Source of the DNA: Cavia porcellus
Lineage: Eukaryota > Chordata > Mammalia > Rodentia > Caviidae
Direction of reading: 5' to 3'
DNA: 64,000 nucleotides
Assembly (NCBI RefSeq): GCF_034190915.1
Contig: NW_026947484.1
Span: 68,465,482-68,529,481 of the forward strand
The position numbers and the translations under genes are program-made. This document shows, in pieces, positions 36,044-47,424 of this stretch. The notes under the pieces were generated by a model. The model saw nothing but the letters and a program-made list of their open reading frames with translations. It was not told the origin of the DNA and did not search any database. Each line of letters starts with the position of its first letter. Position 1 is the first letter of the stretch.

Positions 36044-37064
36044 AACTTTGTTTCTGCATGACGTACAAAGCAAGGTCTTTTAATTTATACAAAGAAATGT
36101 GTTACATCCCGTATTCCTGTAAATCCATGGCAGTCTCAATTTATTCTTCATTTTTCTTGGTTTTATTGCAAGCAAGAGTAAATAATCCTCTCCTGTTAGA
36201 GAAACAACGCAGGATGACCATGGTGATCAGTGGCCCAGGAGCAGCAGGGCAGTTAGGAACGGTGAGGACTGTGGAGAAACGGGCAGCAGCCTCTGGAGGC
36301 CTCCTGCCCACTCTTTGGGAAACAGGCTCATTGTTGCCAGATCCTCCATGGGTTCAACAGAAACAAAAATCCCAAGATTTTATTTGAAATTTTCCAAACA
36401 TTGAAATTTGGCTGAAATTTACAAAGTATTATCTCAGCCAGATAAAATATGGCTGTGACTCACTGGAGCCCCAAATAGAGACAGACATATGAGAGGAGGC
36501 AGCAGGGGAAGCAGGGACTGAGCTGCAGGGGACCCTGGAGACTGTGATCCAGTGGTGGCAGAACATTTTGAGATGAATTCAAACTGCGACACAAAAGGTT
36601 GCATTTGCCATGGGTTGAAATGATTACCTTGGAACTGTGGGGCTTTGACAACTTTTAACTGGAGCATTGCTCAGCGCCGAGAGTCCCTGACATGGCTTCT
36701 CACACTTCACCTCTTCCAAAGACCAACTGTGTCTTTCTTAGTTCTCTGGCTCTTCACTTTTACAACAAACCCTAGCTTTGCTGTATGCCCTGTGCCTGAC
36801 GTCATGTTTAAATGCCCTTTCTTTCTCCTCCTGGAAGACGCCTTGTAACCTCTCTGATGTCTTCCTAGGGACATTAAGTCAGCATCCAAGTGATGTGAAC
36901 AAGGTTTATGCATCCTGACAGCAGGCGAAGGCCAGCTTGTGCAGCCTTGCTAACAAGCAGCTGCCCAGTCGTAGCCCTCAATGCCAGGCCCCTGAGTCAA
37001 CCTGAAGACGACTGTGGAGCTGTCTCTGGGTTGGAAAGCAGAGGGGGACGAGCAGCAGGCTCAC

Positions 37065-37201
37065 CTGCCCCGCAGGAGGTGCAGCTGGAAGGTCCACTTC
37101 CTCGGCATCCACGGCAGGTGTGGTGGCATGGGTGGCATCGGTTCTGAAACTCAAATTTCCATGAGGGACAGTTCAAAACGCAGTGGCCGTCATCCAAAAC
37201 C
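37065..37201 (-). CDS. PCSK5: PCSK5 exon, PC5B cysteine-rich repeat
   Basis: This 137 bp exon has the acceptor cctttcttctag (AG at 37203-37202) and the donor GCAG|gtgagc (GT at 37064-37063). One base completes the Arg codon begun by the previous exon; 45 codons follow; it leaves in phase 1. The product includes VLDDGHCVLNC, CPSWKFEFQNRCHPC, then HHTCRGCRGSGPSSCTSCGA. The CPSWKFEF...CHPCHHTC block is nearly identical to human PC5B and is the most diagnostic stretch in the window. Eight cysteines follow furin-like repeat spacing. It is separated from the previous exon by a 5908 bp intron and from the next by 6445 bp. The exon is asymmetric (2 to 1), and with its upstream neighbour it totals 240 bp, so only the pair could be skipped in frame. 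No frameshift or stop. Confidence 0.96.
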
Positions 37202-38399
37202 CTAGAAGAAAGGCAGGCTTTTATAATTTATCAGAGTGGCTTCTCAGAGTGGCCCTAAGTATCAGAACATGTGGTATTCATGTTTTGCTGTACAGATCTG
37301 ATTTCATTTTTCCAGAAACAAAAGGGATGCCTGGGACTGATCAACTCAGAACATGAGAAGTATTAGTCACGTATCCATCCTTGGCCCAAGACTTTGATCC
37401 CACAGCAGGCACGCCAGAAACTGGCTGGGGATTCAGTCCTCTGTCTGGGTCCAAAGAAGCTAACTGTGCCCACAGGGATTAAACCCATATTGTCGGCTCC
37501 CACCAAAGCCAGCCAATTGTCAAGGCAGGGCTCTGAACTTTCAAGATGCTAAGTAGGCCTCTGAATCCAGAGCTTTGGAAAAATACACTCACATTAGTTA
37601 TCAGCTTGCCCAGCAAGGGAAGGGTCAGCTTGAAGGCACTTGAAGGGTACCTCAGGTGCTGTTGATGAACCTGGGCTGGGTATATTGCAAATTATCAGCA
37701 GACTCTGACCTGAATATCGTTCTTTGCCAGTATTTCCTGTTATACAGATTACTGCAGACACTTTTTTTATTAACCAGGTTTGCAAAGACTTAAAGGGCAT
37801 TGTCAATAAGTTAGCATGTGGGCTTCTAAAAGTTTTGGTTTCATATTCATTTAATATACATCATAGCGTCATTAATATTTTCATGCACAAAGTAATCATA
37901 AGAATAAATGTGTTTCAATAAATTGCATCCAAGAATTTTTTGCTCGGAAACATATACAAAATGTGTTCATCAAATAAGCATAAGAGTCTGCTGGATAATG
38001 TGAATAGATGGGGTGTGGGGAGTGCGGCCCCTATGGGGTTTCTCATTAAACAGGTTGCAGGACATGGAAGGAATTGATAATTTGCATTTTTGGCAATTTC
38101 AGAAACTTCAGGTGTTGCTAACATTGCTTGGTCAGAGACACATGTTCTTGGTACGTGTCTTGTTATTTATGCTTAAAATTTTATTTTTGAATAATGCGGT
38201 AATTGCACGCATTAATGAGGCACGGTGTGATCTTTCAGCACGAGCGAGCAGCCCAGACTGATCAAATCAGGACCATTAGCATTTCCCTCCTAGCATTTGC
38301 TTCTTTCTGGAGACTTCAGCTCCTCTCTTCTAGACCTTCACAGTAGGTTACTGTGAACAACAGTCAACCACAGGGCCGCAGAAACTGGAGCTTTTCTCT

Positions 38400-38890
38400 T
38401 CTGCATTTTGGTACCTGTTGTCCAGCCTCTCTCTATCCCCCTCTCCTTCTCACCCTCCTCAGCCTCCAGCAATCACTATTCTGTATGCAGATCAACTTGT
38501 TATGAAAACTTCTACATATGAGCAAGAACATGTAGTATTTGTCTTTCTGTGTCTAGCTTAATGCACTTAACACAGTGTCCTCCTGCCCATCCATTCTGCT
38601 AGAAGACAAGGAATTCATTATTTTTCATGGCTGAACTGTGTGTCTACTGTGTGTCTGTTTGTGCCCCTGAGAGTGTGTGCATGTGTGTACACATAATGTT
38701 TTCTTTATCCATTCATCTGTAGAGGAGCCTCTGGACTGACCCAAGAACTGACATTTCTTGGATACTGTGTATGATGGAACTACAAAGATACACAGGCCTC
38801 TCCTTGGTATGACTTCATTACCGTTGGGTATATATATATATATATATATATACCCATATTGGGATGGCCATACCATTTGGAAAGTGCACA
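38400..38890 (-). mobile_element. L1 3' end, antisense, with internal (TA)n
   Basis: cagcctccagcaatcactattctgtatgc, catgtagtatttgtctttctgtg, ttctttatccattcatctgt and gggtatatatata...accca follow the order of landmarks in an old L1M-type 3' region read in reverse. The TA run at 38828-38853 expands the usual ggatatatacccag site. Confidence 0.8.
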
Positions 38891-38892
38891 TT

Positions 38893-38980
38893 AAGAATCA
38901 TTGCTCAGGGCTGGGGATTTAGCTGAGTGGCATAAGCCCTTGGCTGGCAAGTATGAGATTGTGAGTTTGATCCCCAGTAC

Positions 38981-39022
<42 letters not shown>

Positions 39023-39045
39023 AGAGAGAGAGAAATCATTACTCA
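38893..39045 (+). mobile_element. ID-like SINE with 38 bp poly-A and target-site duplication
   Basis: gggctggggatttagctgag ... gtgagtttgatccccagtacc, then 38 consecutive A (38982-39019) and (GA)n. Flanked by aagaatcattgctca (38893) and gaaatcattactca (39032). The long pure A-tract suggests it is one of the younger insertions in the window. Confidence 0.9.
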
Positions 39046-40645
39046 ATGATAATCTGGATTATATTGGAATTTGCTAAGTAAGTACCTAGTAATATATGTG
39101 ATGCTAAATTAATGTCTGTTAGAGTTTCTGTAGAACTATGTTACTGTAGCTGTTGTATGGCTGACTGAGCACCTGTCTCTAAGAGCATAATGCTTCTACC
39201 AAGCAGGGGAGCTGATGGTCCCGCAAAGAAAAAGGGGGGCTTCCTTCTCTCTCTGGCACCTCTCTCCAGTCAGGTGTAAAAGACCAGGTATAGGTATGGA
39301 GCAACTTGTTCCTGGCTTGGCCTGGGATTGTCCAAAAAGCCCTGTTTCCAGAGCTGGCACCAACCTTGCTTGAGCTGGAAAGTGGGCCATTTGAACCCAG
39401 GGGTTGGGAGGAAGATGGAGGCCTGTGGGGGCAGGCTGCATAGTAAGTCACTTGCAGTTTTCTATCTAGTTCATTCCCACATCTTGAAAGTCTGTGTCAT
39501 TTCCATTGGTTTGGAAACAGAAAGGAACTCAAGTCAACAACCTAACACACAAAACCAGCTTAGTCCAGGAGCCCCGACCCATCTGAAGCTGGTCACCAGA
39601 TGCAGCATAGTGAGCAAACAATTCCTTCAGCTCCCTGCAGAGCATAGAGCCCCAGCCTCAAGCAGACACTCACACATCTGGCTGTCCCTGTCAAAGCCAG
39701 AGGTGTGTGAGGTCCCTGCACCGTGATGTTGAATGGGGTTCCTGTTCTCCCTGCTTAGATTTTAGTGCCAATGGGAATATCCCAGCCCAGTTTCCGAGTT
39801 AGGAAATTTTTCAAGAAAGTTTGGAGAGAGGCTAATTATAAAAACAACAACAAAACTGCAAAACCTCCCTGTAGAAAAGACTGCCTAAGGGCAGAATTTG
39901 ATACAAGGAAACTATTCAGTGTTCTCCAGAAAAGAGGAAATGGGTGAGCTCACTCCAGGGGTCCATCTTCTTGCTAAATTTAGTTGAGATAGGTATGTGA
40001 AGGGCGTCATCATTATGTCCTTATGGAAGAGGCGACAAATTGCTTGGGGGAAACTTTCTCTTGGGAGTGGTAACCTAATATCCTCAAGGAAAACCATTTA
40101 CACCCTTCCAGAGATGGGAGAAGAGAAGAGGCATCCTGTTTCCAAGTTTATCTGGAAAGGAGCCAACGTCCTAAAGAGACAGAAGGAAAACAAGCACACC
40201 TAACCAAAGGCGGTGAGTGATGTCATACCCCCTGCACACACTCCAGCCCTCTCAAGAAAAATGACCAAGAAATTTGAAGAAAAGTCCCTTTCAAGTAGCT
40301 ATGGTTTTGTACAGGCAACAAAACATTCTCCCGGTGGAGAAAAATGGATACTTCGCTCATGGAAGTAGAAAATAGAGTTGATAAAAGCGTTTTTTAAAAT
40401 GTCAAAGTATCTTTGGGACCACCACCATCCAGCTCCTGGATTCCTGGACCCTGGCGAGCTGTCTCTATGGAAGAGCTTCTCTTCCTGTTCATGCTTGCTC
40501 TTGACCTTCTCAGAGGTGGGAATGCACCCCAGGTCCAGCAGCGCTCAAAGCAAAATGGTAGAACATAGTGGTAAACGGCTGGGCAGGCATGAGCCCCATG
40601 TGGGCTCTGAACATTCCGAAGCCCCTGAACTTCCCTCCACCTAAG

Positions 40646-40646
<1 letters not shown>

Positions 40647-40676
<30 letters not shown>

Positions 40677-40683
40677 TGTGTGT
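40647..40683 (+). repeat. (GT)n microsatellite
   Basis: About 18 GT units with one TTGT interruption, after ctccacctaag. Confidence 0.98.
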
Positions 40684-43109
40684 GGTGAACTATCATGGAA
40701 TAAATAGCAAGTCAGAGAGCTGCTTTTCTGTCCCAATTACTCTCATGACCTAATTAATCAGAACAACACTTAATGTAACTTCTTGGTGCCTATTCTAACA
40801 GAATAAAGCCTGGTAAAAACTCTTATTTTCTCTGCATTCACTGAAGCACATCAAATAAAATGTTGAATCCTGAGTAAGAACAGAGGTAACTTTTAAATGC
40901 TTTTAATTAGTTTATCGACCTCATGTCTCCTTCAGGACAGGGCTGGACAATAAGCTCGGGCAAGAAGCACCGCAGCATTTCAGAGCTTTGGATGTTAAAT
41001 TCATTAGCTTCCTCCAAGTTTTCAATTGTCTTTGAGGGGCTAGGTCCAAAGTTTTGTAGAAATCTCAGGGACAACTACAGGATGCAGGGATTATTCTCCA
41101 AAAGTTGATTTCTTGTAAAACAACTTCAGGGTTAAATTGTCTTATTTTTAAAAATGTATTATGGACAAATATAAACATATACAATTGTAAACATATATGG
41201 TCATATAGTAAATATACATAAAAGACTTCCCAGTGCCCCAACCCACCCACTCACCACTCGGGTTAACAGTATTAACCCCTGGCTAATCTTATTTCATCTA
41301 CCTTCCCAACAGTTTGCTTCCATCCCATGTAATTTTGCAGCAGACCTGCAAGATAAATGTTAATACTCCTCTCCCAGATGACAGTCCTTTGAAGATTATC
41401 TCCCCGGGATCTGTGCTATCCAAAGGCTTAAGAACAGGAAGAAACCGAGTGAGACCAACCATCCTGATTAGTTTGTTTGTCTCCCCTTCCCCCAGCCCAG
41501 ATTCATTTTCTGCTGTCATCTGTCCTGCTGTTCGATGTGTCCTAAAGGTGAACTCAGTGCGTATTACATCTTGAGACTACTTATCCTCAGCTGCGAGCTG
41601 TATTTCCCACTGGCCTCCAGTTAGTTTCAGACAAGAGGAAACATCTGTTGGGGATTTGAATGCAGGGAGAAAGCAATCGGGGGCATTTATCAGCCCCCTG
41701 CGAGCTGCTCTCTACTGCGAGTGTGGGGCAGGGTCTCTGCCTTCTATAACGCCCCCACCACCACCACCACTAGGTGTCAGCTCTTCTGTGGAACCATTTC
41801 TTGCTTCAGGGATAGGATGTTAAAGATTCTCCACTGTCTCTATTCTTATTTTCCATACTTGCACATATATTTTCATTACAAAAGCGATACATGCTCATGA
41901 TAAAGAAGATATAAATTCAAGAATTACACAGGACCTCTCCCCAGGACTAACCCCAAGCATACTTCTCAATTGAATGTGGGTGATTCTTTCTTTATTAGTA
42001 TATGCTTGTAGTGTAAGCAGCTCAGAGTCTTTTTAGGGCTTAGGTACATGTGTTTAACACCTTCATAATCTTACTGCCCTTCTTCTTTCCAATCCTGCTC
42101 TGGATTCCCCTTCCCCATTTTCACTACTATTAAGTTTTTTAGTTCATGTTTGAGACATATGACTGATGACTGGAGGTAGCTGGTACATGTGTAGGATTAT
42201 ACACTTTATCCAATTCAATAAGACACATGCATATGGGGGAATAAAAGGACAAACATACCATAGTCCCTGCCACAAGGTTAGGCTCAAGGAAGAAGTGGGG
42301 TGAAACAATTGCCGTGCACAGCAGAGGGGTTGTCCCATTCTAGCAACGCAAAACCCTCATCACCGCAGCAGCCTCAAGTCACTGACTTGGGGACAAATCT
42401 GCTTCTTCCGCCTTCAGCTGAGCAGTGACAGGGCCATTCGTTCAACCTCCGAGCAGCCAATAAATATGAAGCGCTAGCATCAGAGGAGCACTGAGCAGAT
42501 TCACAGCAGGCCTCCCACGCCCTTCACCAGGAATGCCCAGTGCTCTGGCAAAGCTGCTTATGCCACACACGTGTTCCACTCCCATCTTCACCCAATAGTT
42601 GAATATTTACTGAGCGCCCACTGTTTTTGCTAGCACTGTGGTAAGCCCAGGAGATACTTGTGAGCTAACATCTTTGAAGGTACCAGTGCTCTGGGTAAAG
42701 CTCATAAGAGGCAAAGGAGCCTAAAGGGGGGAGGTCAGTGGTGCTGGGAGGATGTCAGAGGTGGCTTCAGAAGAAAGTTTACCCTTGAATTGACTCTAGA
42801 AATGTGTAAACATTTGCCCAGCAGATGAAAGTGGTGGTTGAGACATGAGCGTGCAGAATGGAATGAAAGCACCCTCTTTATGGGTGAGAAAGGCCTCCCA
42901 GTGTCCAGGAAACTGTTCCTCACAGAGGGTGGTAAGTGTCACGGGGAGAGGATGCTGTAGAGGTGGGCTGCGATGGACTAAGGAGTGCCTCTGTCCTGGA
43001 AGATGGTTCTGTTCCCAGGGCCCACATGACGTACTGAGGTGATCAGCACCTCCTCTCCCCACCCGTAGCCCCTGACTCCCACCCCTAGGAGACACAGAGA
43101 GGCCCTCAC

Positions 43110-43212
43110 CTTGTGCGGAAGCAGCTGGTGCACTCTTCCTGGCTCGGCCCCCGGCACTTGGCACACGAAGCATCACAGGCCTGGCAGCGGCCATGCTCAT
43201 CAGTGTATTCTC
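43110..43212 (-). CDS. PCSK5: PCSK5 exon, first PC5B-specific exon (furin-like cysteine-rich repeat)
   Basis: This 103 bp internal exon has a strong acceptor (pyrimidine tract then ttccccag, AG at 43214-43213) and the donor AG|gtgagg (GT at 43109-43108). It enters in phase 1, completing a Gly codon, and leaves in phase 2. It has 33 full codons. The peptide starts EYTDEHGRCQACDASC and carries six cysteines in the CxxC-xxC-xxC spacing of furin-like repeats, ending CTSCFRT. Human PC5B reads EYVDEHGHCQTCEASC at the same place, directly after the point where PC5A and PC5B split. This is therefore taken as the first exon used only by the membrane-bound isoform. Part of the cysteine-rich domain, whose known role is binding partners such as TIMPs and heparan sulfate at the cell surface. 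The exon is asymmetric (phase 1 to 2), so skipping it alone would shift the frame. Confidence 0.95.
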
Positions 43213-46200
43213 CTGGGGAAGAGAATCTGGCTGTTTACTTCATTTCTACATGGCGAGGCTGTCTGAGCTGTTGGTCTGAGAGCAGCCACATCTCTCTATG
43301 GCTGCCTACAGCCACGGAGAGAACACACAGAGAGAAAGCAGGCCTGAATGCCTCAGTGACCAGTACTAAATCCTGACATCGTGATAACTGCTCCTACCCA
43401 GGGGCCTCAAAAGATAGGCCCTTATAAAGTTATGAGGCAATGACATGATTTTGGACCTAGTCAAAATGTGCTACAGATTATATAAGTAGAAGAGGCCAGA
43501 GGGGGCCCTTGCTTGACCCCTTTATTTGTTTCTTACCGACTTTCTCCTTAAAAGCTGAGGTTGTAGGCTTACAGGGCCACTGTGGTCATGATTCAAGACA
43601 AGCAGTGAGCGAGACTCACCCAGAGCTTGTCTAAACATGCCGGGGTGGAAAGGGACCATGGTCACTGGACAAGAATGGGAGTTGAGTCGTGGCTGACATT
43701 TGGCAGATATGAGCTACATCTTACCCTGCAAGAGTAACAGGGAAGAAATAGCCAACTAATTTTTCCTTAACTGGGAAGTTTATCTTTCCCAAGGAAAGAC
43801 ACATATGAGGTCTTGCCACAGAAGTAAATCTAGTCTCACAGATGTCTTCTGAATATTTAGAAAACTACATCCATGGCAAAGGTGGAAGAGACAGGTCGAC
43901 TTCACGGAAGGTGCTGATCCAAAAGTAAGCTTCCACTCAGCCAGTTCCACCCTTCTGTCCACACCGTATTCATCCCCCTTGCCTTTGTCTGAAAGGAAAT
44001 CAACAAGCTTCTTCAGCCAAATCCAGGGAGCCAGTTTTCTTGGTTTGGAAACAGACCGTGCTCAGAAAACATAGTTTTAGATTTTAGCAATTATAACCTT
44101 CCCTCAGCCCCGCACTCTCCCCAATGATGACAGCCCTGTAAACATCTGAACACTGTCACTCTGAGATCCAGCTGGTGTGATGAGGTAGGATGACCCACCC
44201 ATGGTTTACTCCAGCTGTCTTGCTGATACTCTCTGAGTTACTGCCTGATTTGTTGTGGTTGCATTGAGAAAACCCTGGAAACGGAAACTGGATTGGTGAG
44301 GAATCAAGGAAAATCCACCCCCTTGTTTTTGTCTCACGTCTTTGCTGAACTGGTATACAGTTTGGAAAGGCGAACTTTACACACATGAATGTTCCACTTG
44401 CTAGAACTAAACGACAAAGACAAATGAAGAGACTGGTAGAGCTCGCCCATACACAGCAGGAAAGCCTTTCATGTAGTTTGTAAAGTTATCCTATGAGTTT
44501 TGCTAACCAAAGGGAAAAGAGCAAGCAAACATCTAACAGCCACACACCCTGCACACTTTGGACTCCGTCTCTAAGGCTTCTAATTATTGCCGTAGTACCA
44601 TGTGGACCTGGAATCTGATATGTAACTTTTAGAATGGGGTTGTGATTCTCAGCTTAGTAGTGGAGACCTAGGTTCCAGAGAGTAGACATCCCTCAGGGGT
44701 AAGGAATGCAGGATGGTTGTCACTGCCCAAATGGCAAACACAGCCCATTTGTCACACCATGCCGTGTACTAGTGTTGCTTCCTCTTCCTCTGAAGGGGAA
44801 GTCTTTCATTAACTCACACAAAGATGATGGATGGACCTGTAACCTTGGTAATCAGCTGTTGCAAGGCAGGAAAAAACAGTGAATTCTGACTAGTAGGATT
44901 GGTGATTTCAGGTTTACACTGTCATGATACAAAAACCATATGTGTGCAGTCTTCTTTGTGTTGTTGTTGTTGTTCAGCCTCATCTACTCAACTTAAAAGT
45001 TATCGCCGTTGCTGTTATTTTTTCCATTGTTGTTACAGGAGACAGAACCAACTGAGTATATGATTACAATCTAGGCACCAGAAAATTAAGAAAAGAGATT
45101 CTGGGGCAGACCAAGTGGGAAGAAGTAGATCTTGCCTACAAGGGCCAGCACAAAATATTTGTGTTTATAGAGTTGGGTACATTTATGTCTTTCAAAATGT
45201 ATGTGCTAGGTAGAATCAGAATAGGAAACGGTCACAGAGACTTGAAAACCCAAAGAAAGTATATGCTGGAGAAAAACGTCTCACAGTATAGCTCATTCAT
45301 TCATTCTGCAGACGCTTTTCAAACATCTACATATATACCACACACTAGGTGAGGTTTTGAGACACATGAATTAGGTTTTCAAAGTTGGTGGGAAGAATGC
45401 TTCTACCAAAGTATTTATAACCCATGTGCTAGCCAGCAGCCTTCTACTTTCTTAATCTAAAGATGAACACAGGGGAGCAAGACCAAGCACCTAACTCTGT
45501 TAGATCTTTACAGTCAAAGGCATTTCTGTGCCTTGGTGCCAGAGTTTGCAGGTATTGACACAGTGATTTGGTTCTTTTAATTCCTTGTATTCACCCTCTT
45601 TGATCCTCATCGTGTGCTTTCAAACTAAAAGCACATTGCTCTGCCGAGCCAACAGCTGCATAGGTGGTCCTGAGAATGGTCCAAAGTCTTTTTTCTAAGC
45701 ACCGATGATGTGTTGCTAGGTCAGGTAAAGGTTATTAGGATATTACTGTGGAAATTTAAAATTCTCTCTCTTTTGCCTTCTCATTGGTGGCATTAATATC
45801 TTGGCTGTGTACTTTGTCTGTCTACCTAAATATAACAGTCTCTATTAGATTTGCAAGGGGTCTCCTTTGACGTAATGACCACTAAGCATTGCCTGTCTCC
45901 AAGATCTCTAACACAACATCATTATAGCCCCACCATGAGTCTATATCACTGCAGGGACCCCCTGTAACTGTTGGGCCACCCTTTCATTTGCTGGCTATCT
46001 CTTCATTGAATTCCTCACTGCGGCTACCTCAAACCATCCTCAAACTCAAGTTCTATCCATTCTTGCCCTGAAGGAGACATTCTTGCTAATTTTCTGCTAA
46101 GATATCTGAATTTCCCTGACTTCCTGTTTCTCAGTGTCAAAATTCTTCTCTGTATTCTTCTTAAGGTCTCACTTATCTCCATAGCGTCTGAGGAGGGCTT

Positions 46201-47424
46201 CTCTCTTCTCCTGTCCACTCCTTGGTGCTTATCTTCTTTCTTCAGGTTATTTCTTGGTCAATCCCTCTGTCTTCAATCTCTTCTCCACATCTCCCATTGT
46301 TGTTAGACTTACAAAATATCTCCTCTAATCTCAAACATTTCAAAGCCCTTGCCCTCCCTGATAAGTGGCTCCTAAAACTTGTTTCTTTCTCCTGCTACTT
46401 GGAAACAAAATGGAGAAAACATCATGACCTCGAAGCTTATGTAAGAGAGTCAGCGAAGGACAGCTACGTGGTTCTTCGGTCCACGTGATTCTTCAGAGTA
46501 AGCTCTGGAGTACAACAAATGAGACGACAGGGATCTGCCCCAGTTCTCATATTTATGTAGACGTCCAATTAGTTACATAAACAACGGCCTCCAGCCCTTA
46601 CAGGCACAACTTTCCAGTGCACATTTGGAACTGAAGAAGTCAGATTCCAAAGACATTGGAGATACTTTTTTTGTTCTTTTGAGTTGTCGGAGGAGCAAAT
46701 TCTTGTCATCTGTCTTCATTGCACAATGAAGTTGAATGTTTATGACAGGCGTGATATACAAAATTCTTAGAAAAAGTCACTTTTAGGAGAGACGTCAGGC
46801 GTCAGTATTTTGTTTTTTCCGTAATCCAGACATTTTTGTTTGATATTATCATGGTCAAATCATCTTTTCATTCCATCAAAAATTGTTCATCACTTTTAGT
46901 TCCTTTCTTGTCCTATCCCTAAGAATTCAAAGACCACTAAGGAAGTAGGATCATATGGGGAGTGAAGAACCACGTCTTGAAATTTGAAGACATGGATTAA
47001 AAATGAATATTTGTAAATTTGAGAAGGTACAAGTAAGTGATTTCCTTTGCTGGCCCCACTTGGATAATGCTGCAGAATGTCATCAACAAGTCTGAGTTTA
47101 TATACAAACCCTACGAAGTCATGTGGCAGAAGGAAATATGGTGTCACCCATATACGTGGCACCAAATGTAATGGGGACATAATTGTTAGGTTTTTATGGT
47201 CTGAAGAGCTTCATTCTAGGTAGCTATACTGTGATGGAGAAAGGTTCTGATGTCATATATGGAAATGTCACATTGAAACCCACAAATTTACACAACGACT
47301 GTGAGTTAATAATAATAATGATAAAAAGAAATGCTATGCTGTCTTTGTTTCATAAAGTATTTCATCATTGATCAGAACTATATCTATTATAGAATTTATA
47401 CAAATAAATATATACCTTAAATTA

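Larger units (their letters stand above)
30620..37064 (-). other. PCSK5: PCSK5 intron, 6445 bp, phase 1
   Basis: Bounded by the 37065 donor and 30619 acceptor. It holds a MaLR LTR (33.36-33.71 kb), a B1-ID composite (34.05-34.23 kb), a pyrimidine-rich CTTT run (34.7-34.8 kb), a MIR relic (35.7-35.8 kb) and a palindromic TIR element (35.85-36.04 kb). Nothing is recognised in 30.65-33.36 or 36.05-37.06 kb. Confidence 0.9.
37202..43109 (-). other. PCSK5: PCSK5 intron, 5908 bp, phase 2
   Basis: Bounded by the 43110 donor and 37201 acceptor. It contains an antisense L1 3' end (38.4-38.89 kb), a young ID-like SINE (38.9-39.04 kb) and a (GT)n run at 40.65 kb. The remainder (37.2-38.4, 39.05-40.6 and 40.7-43.1 kb) is unannotated, apart from a diffuse ancient-repeat look near 41.84-42.1 kb. 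Short blocks at 38160-38270 and 41590-41720 look like unique sequence. Confidence 0.9.
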
